Assembly: GCA_018266255.1 (NCBI GenBank)
Contig: JAFEAT010000014.1
Location: forward strand, 310,001 to 374,000
Direction: 5' to 3'
Origin: Cyanobacteria bacterium SZAS-4
GTDB lineage: Bacteria > Cyanobacteriota > Vampirovibrionia > Obscuribacterales > Obscuribacteraceae
Length of the DNA stretch: 64,000 nt
Part shown: positions 33,372 to 41,619 of the stretch, piece after piece
Position numbering within the stretch: position 1 is the first letter of the stretch
Layout of the letters: each line of letters begins with the position of its first letter
The notes under the pieces: generated by a model
Databases searched by the model: none
What the model was told of the DNA's origin: nothing
Seen by the model: only the letters and a program-made list of their open reading frames with translations
Made by a program: the position numbers and the translations under genes

Positions 33372-34782
33372 ATTGAATCCCGAGTTGCCGTCGCCACTTT
33401 ATCGACAGTTGGCTGACGCTTTTCGTGATGCCGTATCGACCGGTTTGCTCAAGCAAGGAGACACCGTACCGACCACTCGGAAATTGTCCGAAACGCTTGG
33501 TGTGTCTCGACAAACGGTGATCAGCGCTTACGAACTTTTGGTTTCGCAAAATGTTCTTCAAACCAGTTCAAGCGGAACGACGGTCCTATCTTCTCCAGAC
33601 GTATTGACGAGTCAGCCTGAACTTCCTTCGGTTGGACTCTCTCAGCGGATTTCGGTATTCGCGAAGCGGGCTTGCCAGCTTGGCGAGCCCAGTGAGCTAG
33701 AAGATTTTTCAACCGGTGCGCCGCCGATTTCTCAATTTCCAATCAAGTTGTGGCGACGTCAGCTGGCGAAGCACGCCTTGAGGAACAGTGAGCTGTTGCA
33801 GCCATCGCAAGATTCGTTTGGTTTGCGGCCATTGCGAGATGCAATCGCGAAATATTTGGGACGGGCTCAAGGCATCGCCTGCAGTGGCGAGCAGATCTCG
33901 ATACATTCAGGCGGTCATCCGGCGCTGGAATTTATCGTCAAGCTTTTGATCGATCCAGGCGATCGAGTTGTTGTCGAAGACCCCGGCAATGCTGGCTCGC
34001 GTCGCATTTTTTCTGCCCACCAGGCACAGTTGGTGCCTGTGCCCGTCGATTCAGATGGAATAATTGTCGAGCAACTGGTAGCTATCGATGAAGAGACAAA
34101 ACTGCTCTTCATCAGTCCATCGCACCAGCAACCGACCGGAGCGGTTTTGTCACCATCAAGGCGTGAAGCGCTTTTGCATTGGGCTAATGAGCGAGATGTG
34201 ATCATTGTCGAAAATCATTACGACAGCGAATTCCGCTACACTTCACGCCCCATGCCGGCGTTGCTGGGCAGCGATAATCAACGTGTAATTTACTTGTCGA
34301 CATTCTGGAAAGTGTTGGGACCAGTGGTTCGAAACGGTTTCACAGTTTTGCCGAAAGAACTTATTCCAATCGCGAAATCACTTCGACAAGTCGCAGAACG
34401 AGATGCACTATCTTTGATCGAGCAGCATGCAATGGCTGATTTTATTGATGATGGAGATCTTGAACGTACGATCAAGCGAAACAAGACAGTCTATCTCGAG
34501 CGACGCAACGTTCTTATTGCAGCGTTGGCCGGGCGTCTTGCCAAACACGTGTACTTCTCGAAGGAAGCGGCCGGCTTGCATCAATATGTTCGCTTCGATA
34601 ATTTCAAAGAGCAGTCAGAAATTCTTGAATTGGCCAGAAAAGCGTCGCTTCCACTTATCCCAATTGATTCATACTATCTAAATCCCAGAGTTTCAAATGA
34701 GTACGTCGTGCCGTTTGCCCAAATGACTCCTGAGGAGATAACTGATTCAGTTCAAAGTTTTACGGAAGGCTTCTTCAGTTGA
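33352..34782 (+). CDS. MocR/PdxR-type transcriptional regulator (GntR wHTH plus aminotransferase-like domain)
   Basis: About 476 residues. The N-terminal winged helix (SPLYRQLADAFRDAV, VPTTRKLSETLGVSRQTVISAYELL) is joined to a fold-type-I aminotransferase domain that binds PLP in this family. The Schiff-base Lys is present (STFWKVLGP). The usual EDDYDSEFRY motif is ENHYDSEFRY, so the Asp that contacts the PLP pyridine nitrogen in GabR-type proteins appears to be Asn. The GTG at 33352 (QSFPIKLNPELP) is preferred because the longer frame from TTG 33277 adds a non-homologous head. Its stop overlaps the dehydrogenase start (TTGA), so it likely controls that operon. Confidence 0.88.
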   Translation: MQSFPIKLNPELPSPLYRQLADAFRDAVSTGLLKQGDTVPTTRKLSETLGVSRQTVISAYELLVSQNVLQTSSSGTTVLSSPDVLTSQPELPSVGLSQRISVFAKRACQLGEPSELEDFSTGAPPISQFPIKLWRRQLAKHALRNSELLQPSQDSFGLRPLRDAIAKYLGRAQGIACSGEQISIHSGGHPALEFIVKLLIDPGDRVVVEDPGNAGSRRIFSAHQAQLVPVPVDSDGIIVEQLVAIDEETKLLFISPSHQQPTGAVLSPSRREALLHWANERDVIIVENHYDSEFRYTSRPMPALLGSDNQRVIYLSTFWKVLGPVVRNGFTVLPKELIPIAKSLRQVAERDALSLIEQHAMADFIDDGDLERTIKRNKTVYLERRNVLIAALAGRLAKHVYFSKEAAGLHQYVRFDNFKEQSEILELARKASLPLIPIDSYYLNPRVSNEYVVPFAQMTPEEITDSVQSFTEGFFS

Positions 34783-36191
34783 ATAAACAGCTGCCAGCAG
34801 AATTTAGAGCTGAAATTGGAGAGCGTTTTGCCTCAGATTTTTTGACGAAAGAGGCCTCAGACCTCGAAACTTATGGGCGTGATTGGACGCGCATTTACGA
34901 CGCTGCGCCGTCAGCCGTGGTGTTTCCTCGTACAACGGAACAAGTCTCGGCATTTTTGAAATTGTGCTCTCTCCACAAGATTGCGATTGTGCCTTCAGGT
35001 GGTCGAACTGGGCTCTCGGGCGGTGCTGTGGCGGCAAATGGCGAAGTCGTTCTGTCGCTGTCACGTATGAATAAGATTCATCCCGTCGACCTGCTCTCGT
35101 CTACCGTGCGGGTGCAAGCCGGCGCAATCACTCAGGCTGTACACGAGCATTGCGAGCCACTGGGTCTGACTTGGCCGATTGATTTTTCAGCTAAGGGGTC
35201 AAGTCACATCGGTGGCAACATCTCCACAAACGCAGGTGGTCAGAGGGTTATTCGCTACGGATTGACTCGTCACTGGGTGAATGGATTGCAGGTCGTCACC
35301 ATGAACGGTGACATTTTAGAACTAAACGGCACGTTGCAAAAGAACAACACAGGTTTGGATCTCTGCCAGCTTTTCATAGGCACTGAAGGAACTCTGGGAA
35401 TTATTACTGAAGCGACGTTGAAGCTCACGCCGCTGCCCGTCCATACAGAGCTCTTTTTCTTTGCTACCAACAATTTGTCGAGTTCACTGGAGTTGCTTCG
35501 ACATACCAAACTGCATGGACCGTTTACGATTTTGACGTTCGAGTATTTGACCGATGACTGCTTGAACAGCGTGTTGAAAATGGGCAAGCACAAAAGCCCG
35601 TTCGAGACTGCGTCTGACAGCTATGTTTTGTTGGAAGTGGAATGTGTAAATACCGAGGCTCAAAAAGAAAAACTTGACGATTGGATGCGCACGGCTCTGG
35701 AGAACGATCTAATTGTGGACGGTGTTTTGGCTCAATCGCACGAAGAGCGGAATGACCTCTGGGCGCTGCGCGAAGTTGTCAGCGAAAGTCTCAGCGCGCA
35801 AGGATTGGTGCACAAAAACGATATAGCATTGCCGATTGCAAAACTCGATGAATTCGTTAAAGCGATGCAGTCACTCTTTGCAAAGAATTATTCCAACCTC
35901 AAACTATTTTTGTTTGGACATTTAGGCGACGGCAACTTCCACGTCAACTTTATGAAGCCGGAAGATATGGAGAAATCAAAGTTTCTCGAAATTTGCAGTG
36001 CTGCCGATTTAGAAATGTTTGCAACAGTGAAAAAATTTGGCGGAAGCGTTTCTGCGGAACACGGAATTGGTTTGCTGAAAAAGAAAGCGCTCCAATACAG
36101 TCGCACACCTGCAGAACTTGCCATTTTTAAGCAAATCAAGCAATCACTGGATCCGCTCAATTTGCTCAATCCAGGAAAGATTTTTGATTAG
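34779..36191 (+). CDS. FAD-linked 2-hydroxyacid dehydrogenase (GlcD/D-lactate dehydrogenase family)
   Basis: A 470-residue flavoprotein with an FAD_binding_4 (PCMH) domain followed by an FAD-oxidase C domain. Landmarks are VPSGGRTGLSGGAV, GSSHIGGNISTNAGG, FIGTEGTLGIITEATLKLTP, FGHLGDGNFHVNFM (the histidine-bearing metal/substrate site) and AEHGIGLLKK. It oxidises a 2-hydroxyacid such as glycolate, D-lactate or D-2-hydroxyglutarate; which one is not readable. It starts TTG at 34779, overlapping the MocR stop by 4 bases (TTGA), strongly suggesting a regulator-enzyme operon. No glcE/glcF partners are present, so it probably works as a single subunit. Confidence 0.9.
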   Translation: MNKQLPAEFRAEIGERFASDFLTKEASDLETYGRDWTRIYDAAPSAVVFPRTTEQVSAFLKLCSLHKIAIVPSGGRTGLSGGAVAANGEVVLSLSRMNKIHPVDLLSSTVRVQAGAITQAVHEHCEPLGLTWPIDFSAKGSSHIGGNISTNAGGQRVIRYGLTRHWVNGLQVVTMNGDILELNGTLQKNNTGLDLCQLFIGTEGTLGIITEATLKLTPLPVHTELFFFATNNLSSSLELLRHTKLHGPFTILTFEYLTDDCLNSVLKMGKHKSPFETASDSYVLLEVECVNTEAQKEKLDDWMRTALENDLIVDGVLAQSHEERNDLWALREVVSESLSAQGLVHKNDIALPIAKLDEFVKAMQSLFAKNYSNLKLFLFGHLGDGNFHVNFMKPEDMEKSKFLEICSAADLEMFATVKKFGGSVSAEHGIGLLKKKALQYSRTPAELAIFKQIKQSLDPLNLLNPGKIFD

Positions 36192-36243
36192 CGATTCGAA
36201 TTGTGCTCGCAACCTTGTTGGTCCTGAAGCACCGGATCAGTGC

Positions 36244-37353
36244 TCAATAACCGCCTGGACGACTTGCCACCTTAGCGACTCCCGACATTCCATGCCCTCC
36301 GTAACGGGCTTCTGCGTAGCGGATGCCTGCAACAAGATTGGACAATGGGTCGTGGATATTCGAATTTAGTCCGGGAAGCGCATAGCGTTGGAATGTCGAT
36401 TCGATAGTTTGCATCAATCCTGTTGACGGATGCCCCGCTCTAGCGTTTGAATCCCAATTGTTAGTGATGTTCGGATTCCAACTGCTTTCTCGTGTGACGA
36501 TTGTATTCACGGCAGCTTCGTTTTGCGGTGTTACCGGTACGCCTGCTAGTTCAAGGGCTCGGTCGATCAATTCCTTTCGAGCGCCTTCCGGAACGTGGCC
36601 GCCCACAGCATGTCTGTCGAAGCCTCCGTCTGCTCCACCATGGGCTTCAGCACTTTGATTGAACCCGTTGTAGTGACCATGGTCGTAACGCATGCTCGCA
36701 TAGGCTCTTTTCAGGCGCTCAGATTCGTGCGGTGCGTGGCGACTGCTGCTTACGACCGTGTGATTGCCTTTGGGATTCTGCTTGTCATCTGATACTACTT
36801 CGTAGTCATGCTTGACCTTGTGGTGCTTGTCGACGTGATCGTCTTCGATCAACCTTAAGTGGGGCAGCAGTCCCTTCTTGTGCAGGTCTTCGTTGATCCT
36901 TTGCAGATCTCTGTGAAACTCATGAGGATGTTCCTTACGCAGGTGTTCAAGGTCTTGAAAGACATGCTTGAAGTTGTGCGGATTCTTTCTTAGATGCTCC
37001 TCGATGTGCCGCTCTGTCTCACGCAGATGGCGATTGTGCTCTTGCTCGGGGGTGTCACCATGCTGATGACCGTGCTGATCGTGGCGTCCATGCTGATCGT
37101 GATGTCCGTGCTGATCGTGGTGTCCGTGTGCGCCATGCTCATGATGAGCGTGATGACCACGATGTTCGTGTTGGCTCTGATGATCGCGGAAGTGTTCAGC
37201 CACGCTTGGTGGACTCCATCGGTTGATTAGTAAGTGTCCATCACGATGCAGACGGCAAGTCCGTACCAAATCGTTGGCTGGCAACGATTTTAAGCGAATT
37301 TGAGGTGCATGTGGAATGACCATATCAAAACACTTGTGTCGCGCGTGTGACAT
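36244..37353 (-). CDS. His-rich protein with C-terminal SLT-type lytic transglycosylase domain
   Basis: A 369-residue protein in four parts. Residues 1-55 are unassigned. Residues about 56-100 are extremely His-rich with tandem HHDQHG units, a possible metal sink. A helical module at 128-172 (DLEHLRKE... GLLPHLRLIE) closely resembles one in the protein at 41620-43506. The C-terminus (from about 255) is a Transglycosylase SLT domain with the catalytic Glu in TRESSWNPN, then GLMQTIESTFQRYALPG and GIRYAEARYGG, typical of the phage/Rpf-like SLT group that cleaves peptidoglycan glycan strands. No classical signal peptide is visible, so export would need another route. It lies between the dehydrogenase (convergent) and the CHAT gene on the same strand. 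Confidence 0.82.
   Translation of the reverse strand: MSHARHKCFDMVIPHAPQIRLKSLPANDLVRTCRLHRDGHLLINRWSPPSVAEHFRDHQSQHEHRGHHAHHEHGAHGHHDQHGHHDQHGRHDQHGHQHGDTPEQEHNRHLRETERHIEEHLRKNPHNFKHVFQDLEHLRKEHPHEFHRDLQRINEDLHKKGLLPHLRLIEDDHVDKHHKVKHDYEVVSDDKQNPKGNHTVVSSSRHAPHESERLKRAYASMRYDHGHYNGFNQSAEAHGGADGGFDRHAVGGHVPEGARKELIDRALELAGVPVTPQNEAAVNTIVTRESSWNPNITNNWDSNARAGHPSTGLMQTIESTFQRYALPGLNSNIHDPLSNLVAGIRYAEARYGGHGMSGVAKVASRPGGY
37060..37158 (-). repeat. Tandem coding repeats for HHDQHG units
   Basis: Imperfect 15-18 base units of the type CTGATCGTGGTGTCCGTG repeat four to five times in the gene for the SLT-domain protein and encode the HHDQHG tract. Third-position variation between copies suggests selection on the peptide rather than very recent slippage. 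Confidence 0.7.
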
Positions 37354-37436
37354 TGCTGTGTCATGAGTCTCTTAATCGAGATTTTTTCGAGGATATTTGA
37401 GCGTTAGGACTTACCAGGCTGCAGTACTTACCAGGT

Positions 37437-40400
37437 TCACCAGCCCACCCCATCGTAAATCCAGCCAGCCCAATAGAACGGATGTTTCCAGAGTCCATTA
37501 GGATTGTTGCGAACCGACTGTTGAGCTGTTCTTAAAGCTAGTGCCGGTGGCATTGGCGTGGTCTTATTCCAGAGATTCAAGTAAAACTGTTTCATCAGCT
37601 CGCGAGTCGCGTCGTCGTCCACCGGCCACAGCGACATGACGACACCCTGAACGCCTGCACCGACAAGCGCTGCGCGCAATCCCATCACACCCTGCCCATC
37701 GTACCCTTTGCCTCGACCTGTATTGCAGGCAGAGAGCACCACTGTGCTGCAGCGACTCAGGTTTTGTCCGACCAACTCTTCTGCTGTTAAATGATCGTCT
37801 GCATCTGTATCGCCATTGTTCGCGGTGCCACTCATTTGCTTGTTGATAGTCGGGGCAACCAGGATGCCTGACGAGAGTAAAGGGTCTCGCTCCATGAGCA
37901 CAGCATTGGCTGAGTCGATAACTCCTGTACTTCTTATTGCCCGCGACAATCCAGCGTTCGCAATGCTCGGCGCAGTACTATTTGATTTTGACGATTGGTT
38001 GAAGAATCCATGTGTAGCGATGTGCGCAAATGTCGCCTTGCTCAAATTTTGCAGCACGGATTCCTTTGTCGCATCACTGCCGGTCAACTGCGTCAGGTGA
38101 AATCCCTTGTTTTGAGCCTCTTTTGCAATCTCTACGACTTCTTGTTCTGTGCCTGGCAAGTACAAATCTTTATTTTCAAATTTGATACCACCGACAAGTA
38201 ACACATCTTTTTGAACATCGCTGTCACCTGTTTTGCTGGCACGACGATTTAGATTTAGAAATGCGCGAGGGCTATCGACTTGACTGAGAATCACGTTTTC
38301 GTGAGCATTTTCCAGCAGAACGCTCCACGGCAAGGTGGACAAACGTGCATCTGGACAGAGCCATAATTTCTTGACCGTAGAAGGCAGCGCTGCTTTGATT
38401 GGATTCCAAATTTTGTCGCTCACGCCACTGCTGAGAGAATCAAGGGAGACAGTATTTGCGCTCGATGCGCGAGGAGCGTCGAGGCTCAGGTCGCGCACTT
38501 TTCCGCTAGGGTTGGCCATCGCCTGTACCCAATTACTGACTGCTGTGTCGAGTTGTGCCGCGTCAGAAAAACGTACTTCTTTGGTGCCACCGCTTTTAGT
38601 GCAGACGAATGCCACATAAGTCGGAGTGCCATTATCAAAATTTTGAAAATGAACTAGGTCGACGAAAGCTTCGTCGACTGCGAGCGAATTTGCCAGATCT
38701 CTCGCGGTGCGATCGAGCGCGGCGTCAGTAGCAGTGTCAGCTTTCCGGGTGACCGCTAACCTTCTTTCAATTGCTTCCTTTTTTGCCGTTAGATCCTTTG
38801 CGGAAAGACTCTGCTTCGACCCGCTTGAAATCTGGGACAGCTGTTTTCTAATCTGCTGTATCTCTTTGATCGACTCTGCATCGCTTGCTATAACATCTCG
38901 AGCCCGACGTACTGAATCAATCAGAAGTCCTTGCCAGCGTATTAGATATTGAAAAGACTCAGACGCTGATTCGTTTCCAATTGCGTACGTCAGCAGCGGA
39001 TCAATCTGATTGCCGATGCAGGTAATGAAAGCACATTGCTCGGCAAAGGAGAGCTGCGGAAAAGCCGTCTTCATGTACTTGTCCAACGACTTGCAAGCAG
39101 TCAATACGTTACTTGTTGAAGAACTAGAACTCCCTGATTGGCACCGTGCTATTAGGTTCAAGTCATCAACTGCACCAAGAATTCCAGTTGTTGACTTGTC
39201 TTGTGTCTGATGAAAATTCCAGGCTTGACGAAACTGCATTTCGGCTGCGTCAAGGTTGTGATCATGCATCTCGATCTTGCCGAGCAAATCATGAGCATTA
39301 GCTAGTTCGATTTCGCCGACGTAAGTACCTCGTGTCTGATTCGATAAGACGTGCACCGCTAATTCGGCGATTTTCTTTGCTTCCTGCATGCGATTTTGTA
39401 GAAACAGAATTTTTGCTAGTTCCAAATAATGTTGTTGAATTTCTGTGACGTTCGGCTTCCAGTGTAATGGCGAGACAAGCAGCCTTGCGTATGTCTCTGC
39501 GCCTAACAAATCGTTTCGCTGCACTGATAGTTCTGCGAGCAGTTGCACGCAGCTCAATTGTGTTTTTCCGTTTTTGAAATATTCTGGTCCTTCGCTTTGT
39601 TTGAATAGTTCCTCAGCCTGTTTGGCTTCTTCCCAAGCTGTCTCTGTGTCTCGCTGTTTGAAGTTTAGACCGGCCTTGGCCACTAGAAGTTCGCCAAGAG
39701 CGTTTGTATTATTCTGAGCTTTTGCTAGAGTCGAAGCATCATCATAGATGAGCCTCGCTTTACCGAAATGCCCCAAAAGCTCGAACAATTTCCCCAGATC
39801 TCGCATCTCGAAAATATTCTTGTTTTCACCGTCGAAAGCCAGGTTTGCCACTTCTGTGGAGCGATCTCTGCCCTCTTCTGTCTCCAGACCGGCAAGCAGA
39901 TATGCGAGTCTAATCTGAGCAAATTGCCACGACTTTAATCGCGGGTCGTGTTTTTCACTCATTTGTTTCCAGTCATTGTATGAACTTCGTGCTGGCGCAC
40001 TGTAGTCGGCACCCAGGCTCGCTAAAAGGTAAGCCAGCAAATATTTGTCGTGCGCAATCTGTGGAGAGCAGGGTCCCTCCAGCCGCTCTCGAATTGAAAT
40101 TGCTTTTTCCACTAATGCAATCATGTTTTCGTTCTGATTTGAAAAGGATGGAAATGCGACGACCAAATCTTCTAAGAATTTCGCGTACGCAACTGAGTTC
40201 GGATCGATGTTTTGTTGAGTATCAGTAATGCATTGATGCATGTCGCTCATGCGGTTGAAATACTTTTGGTAAAGTCCTTTTGCAGCTTTCCGCTGTGCTT
40301 CAAAAGTCGTTTGCACGAATACATTTGTCACAGTGGTCCATTCGTAAGACGATTTAAGCGCTTTTCTAAAATATGGTTCTGCATCGGCGGCTCTTTTCAT

Positions 40401-41297
40401 CGAGACCAGTGTTTCGCCGAGGCTGCGAAGGGTCGGAGCAATGCCGTATGCGCTTACGTCATTGCTGGAGTCAATCTGTAGAGCTGCGCGAAATTCTTGT
40501 TCTGCTTGAGGAAACTTCTTTTGTTTTTGATAAACTCCACCAAGAGATGTATGGCAATTCGAGCTGCTTTTTTCTAGTTTTGCGGTCTTCAATATTTCGA
40601 TTGCTTTGACCAAATTATTTTCAGCCAGCTGTAATTCACGACTATCTTTATAGAAATCACCTAACTCTCGGTAGGCTTCGGCCAGCTGGGCTGGGTCTTT
40701 GAGGCGCTCTCGGGCCGCTATGACTTTTTTGTATAGTTCAGCCGCTTCTTTGTACTGTTTACGCTGCGCGTATACGTCCGCCATAAATGATTGAAAGATT
40801 GCTGTCTGTTCCTCGTCAGTTTTACTGGCGAGCCCCATTTTGATAAATCTCTCGGCTTCTACATCTCGTGATTCCTGGCGGTAGAGGTCTGATAGTTGTA
40901 GCAACGCGTTTATTCTCAACATGTTTTGCGTTTGGGGCAGTTGAGCCTCAGTGTAGCCTTGCGCTTTCAACGTAGCCGTATGCGCTGGTTTTATCTCCGC
41001 TATAGCGAGGGCTCTCTTGGCGATTCTTTCAGCATCTGAACGTCGGAACAGGAAGTTGTACTCCCGAGCTAGATCTACCAGTGGAGTTACGAGTTCTAAA
41101 TTTTTTGTGTCGTTTTGTTCGAGTTTTTGAACGATTGCCTCGCGCTTTTTGATTGCTTCTTCGTAGCGTCCCTGATCGCTAAGCACATCTGCTGCATCAC
41201 GTTCGCTCTTCCACCAGACAGTCTGCGCATATAGCGGCACTGAATTGCACAGAAAAATTGCAGTTGAGAATAGGGCTAGTGTTGTGCGGCGAAACAA
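37437..41297 (-). CDS. Secreted TPR-CHAT caspase-like protein
   Basis: A 1286-residue protein. The signal peptide (FRRTTLALFSTAIFLCNSVP, cleavage near YAQ) is followed by more than ten TPR repeats (residues about 30-760), a helical linker, and a C-terminal CHAT domain (about 980-1286). The caspase-like dyad is visible: His1096 in HIATHGFF and Cys1191 in LSACNTGRG, with the later family block GVQGVVMSLWPVDDDATRELM and the terminal HPFYWAGW. CHAT proteases cleave protein partners, some as defence effectors (gasdermin or Csx29-type), but most TPR-CHAT proteins in cyanobacteria are uncharacterised. It starts TTG at 41297 with GGAG upstream, and diverges from the CHAP-domain gene. Confidence 0.9.
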   Translation of the reverse strand: MFRRTTLALFSTAIFLCNSVPLYAQTVWWKSERDAADVLSDQGRYEEAIKKREAIVQKLEQNDTKNLELVTPLVDLAREYNFLFRRSDAERIAKRALAIAEIKPAHTATLKAQGYTEAQLPQTQNMLRINALLQLSDLYRQESRDVEAERFIKMGLASKTDEEQTAIFQSFMADVYAQRKQYKEAAELYKKVIAARERLKDPAQLAEAYRELGDFYKDSRELQLAENNLVKAIEILKTAKLEKSSSNCHTSLGGVYQKQKKFPQAEQEFRAALQIDSSNDVSAYGIAPTLRSLGETLVSMKRAADAEPYFRKALKSSYEWTTVTNVFVQTTFEAQRKAAKGLYQKYFNRMSDMHQCITDTQQNIDPNSVAYAKFLEDLVVAFPSFSNQNENMIALVEKAISIRERLEGPCSPQIAHDKYLLAYLLASLGADYSAPARSSYNDWKQMSEKHDPRLKSWQFAQIRLAYLLAGLETEEGRDRSTEVANLAFDGENKNIFEMRDLGKLFELLGHFGKARLIYDDASTLAKAQNNTNALGELLVAKAGLNFKQRDTETAWEEAKQAEELFKQSEGPEYFKNGKTQLSCVQLLAELSVQRNDLLGAETYARLLVSPLHWKPNVTEIQQHYLELAKILFLQNRMQEAKKIAELAVHVLSNQTRGTYVGEIELANAHDLLGKIEMHDHNLDAAEMQFRQAWNFHQTQDKSTTGILGAVDDLNLIARCQSGSSSSSTSNVLTACKSLDKYMKTAFPQLSFAEQCAFITCIGNQIDPLLTYAIGNESASESFQYLIRWQGLLIDSVRRARDVIASDAESIKEIQQIRKQLSQISSGSKQSLSAKDLTAKKEAIERRLAVTRKADTATDAALDRTARDLANSLAVDEAFVDLVHFQNFDNGTPTYVAFVCTKSGGTKEVRFSDAAQLDTAVSNWVQAMANPSGKVRDLSLDAPRASSANTVSLDSLSSGVSDKIWNPIKAALPSTVKKLWLCPDARLSTLPWSVLLENAHENVILSQVDSPRAFLNLNRRASKTGDSDVQKDVLLVGGIKFENKDLYLPGTEQEVVEIAKEAQNKGFHLTQLTGSDATKESVLQNLSKATFAHIATHGFFNQSSKSNSTAPSIANAGLSRAIRSTGVIDSANAVLMERDPLLSSGILVAPTINKQMSGTANNGDTDADDHLTAEELVGQNLSRCSTVVLSACNTGRGKGYDGQGVMGLRAALVGAGVQGVVMSLWPVDDDATRELMKQFYLNLWNKTTPMPPALALRTAQQSVRNNPNGLWKHPFYWAGWIYDGVGW

Positions 41298-41619
41298 ATT
41301 GAATTACTTCTCCGGTACTGCGGCACTTGTTTCAATTGGTGGATTGTTTCGCATTGAGGCTCCGCACTACTCACCTTTGCCATTTTAACGGGTGGCGGTT
41401 TCGTAAGCACGCGGAACGACGGTTTCATAAGCTGAGCCCGACATTGCTGTTGACAACGGCTCGAATTCTGCTAGACTGCTTTTGCCCACATAATAGTCCT
41501 GCCCCCAAAGTAGCTCGTCGTCTATTGCTCCACAATAGATTGCGTACTGCATTGAATCCGCCCGCAATTGGCAACAGCCAACTGCAAATTTCTCTTTGAT
41601 TTTTGGCGAGCTTTTTACT
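41298..41619 (+). promoter_or_regulatory. Divergent region with a sigma-70-like promoter
   Basis: TTGACA at 41450-41455 and TAGACT at 41472-41477 are separated by 16 bases, a good housekeeping-type promoter reading toward the YD-repeat/CHAP gene with a leader of about 135 bases. The rest of this 322-base gap holds no convincing gene. Confidence 0.5.

Noticed and set aside
37060..37158. Regular repeats as a possible CRISPR array
   Set aside because: Units are contiguous, in frame, and encode HHDQHG; there are no unique spacers.
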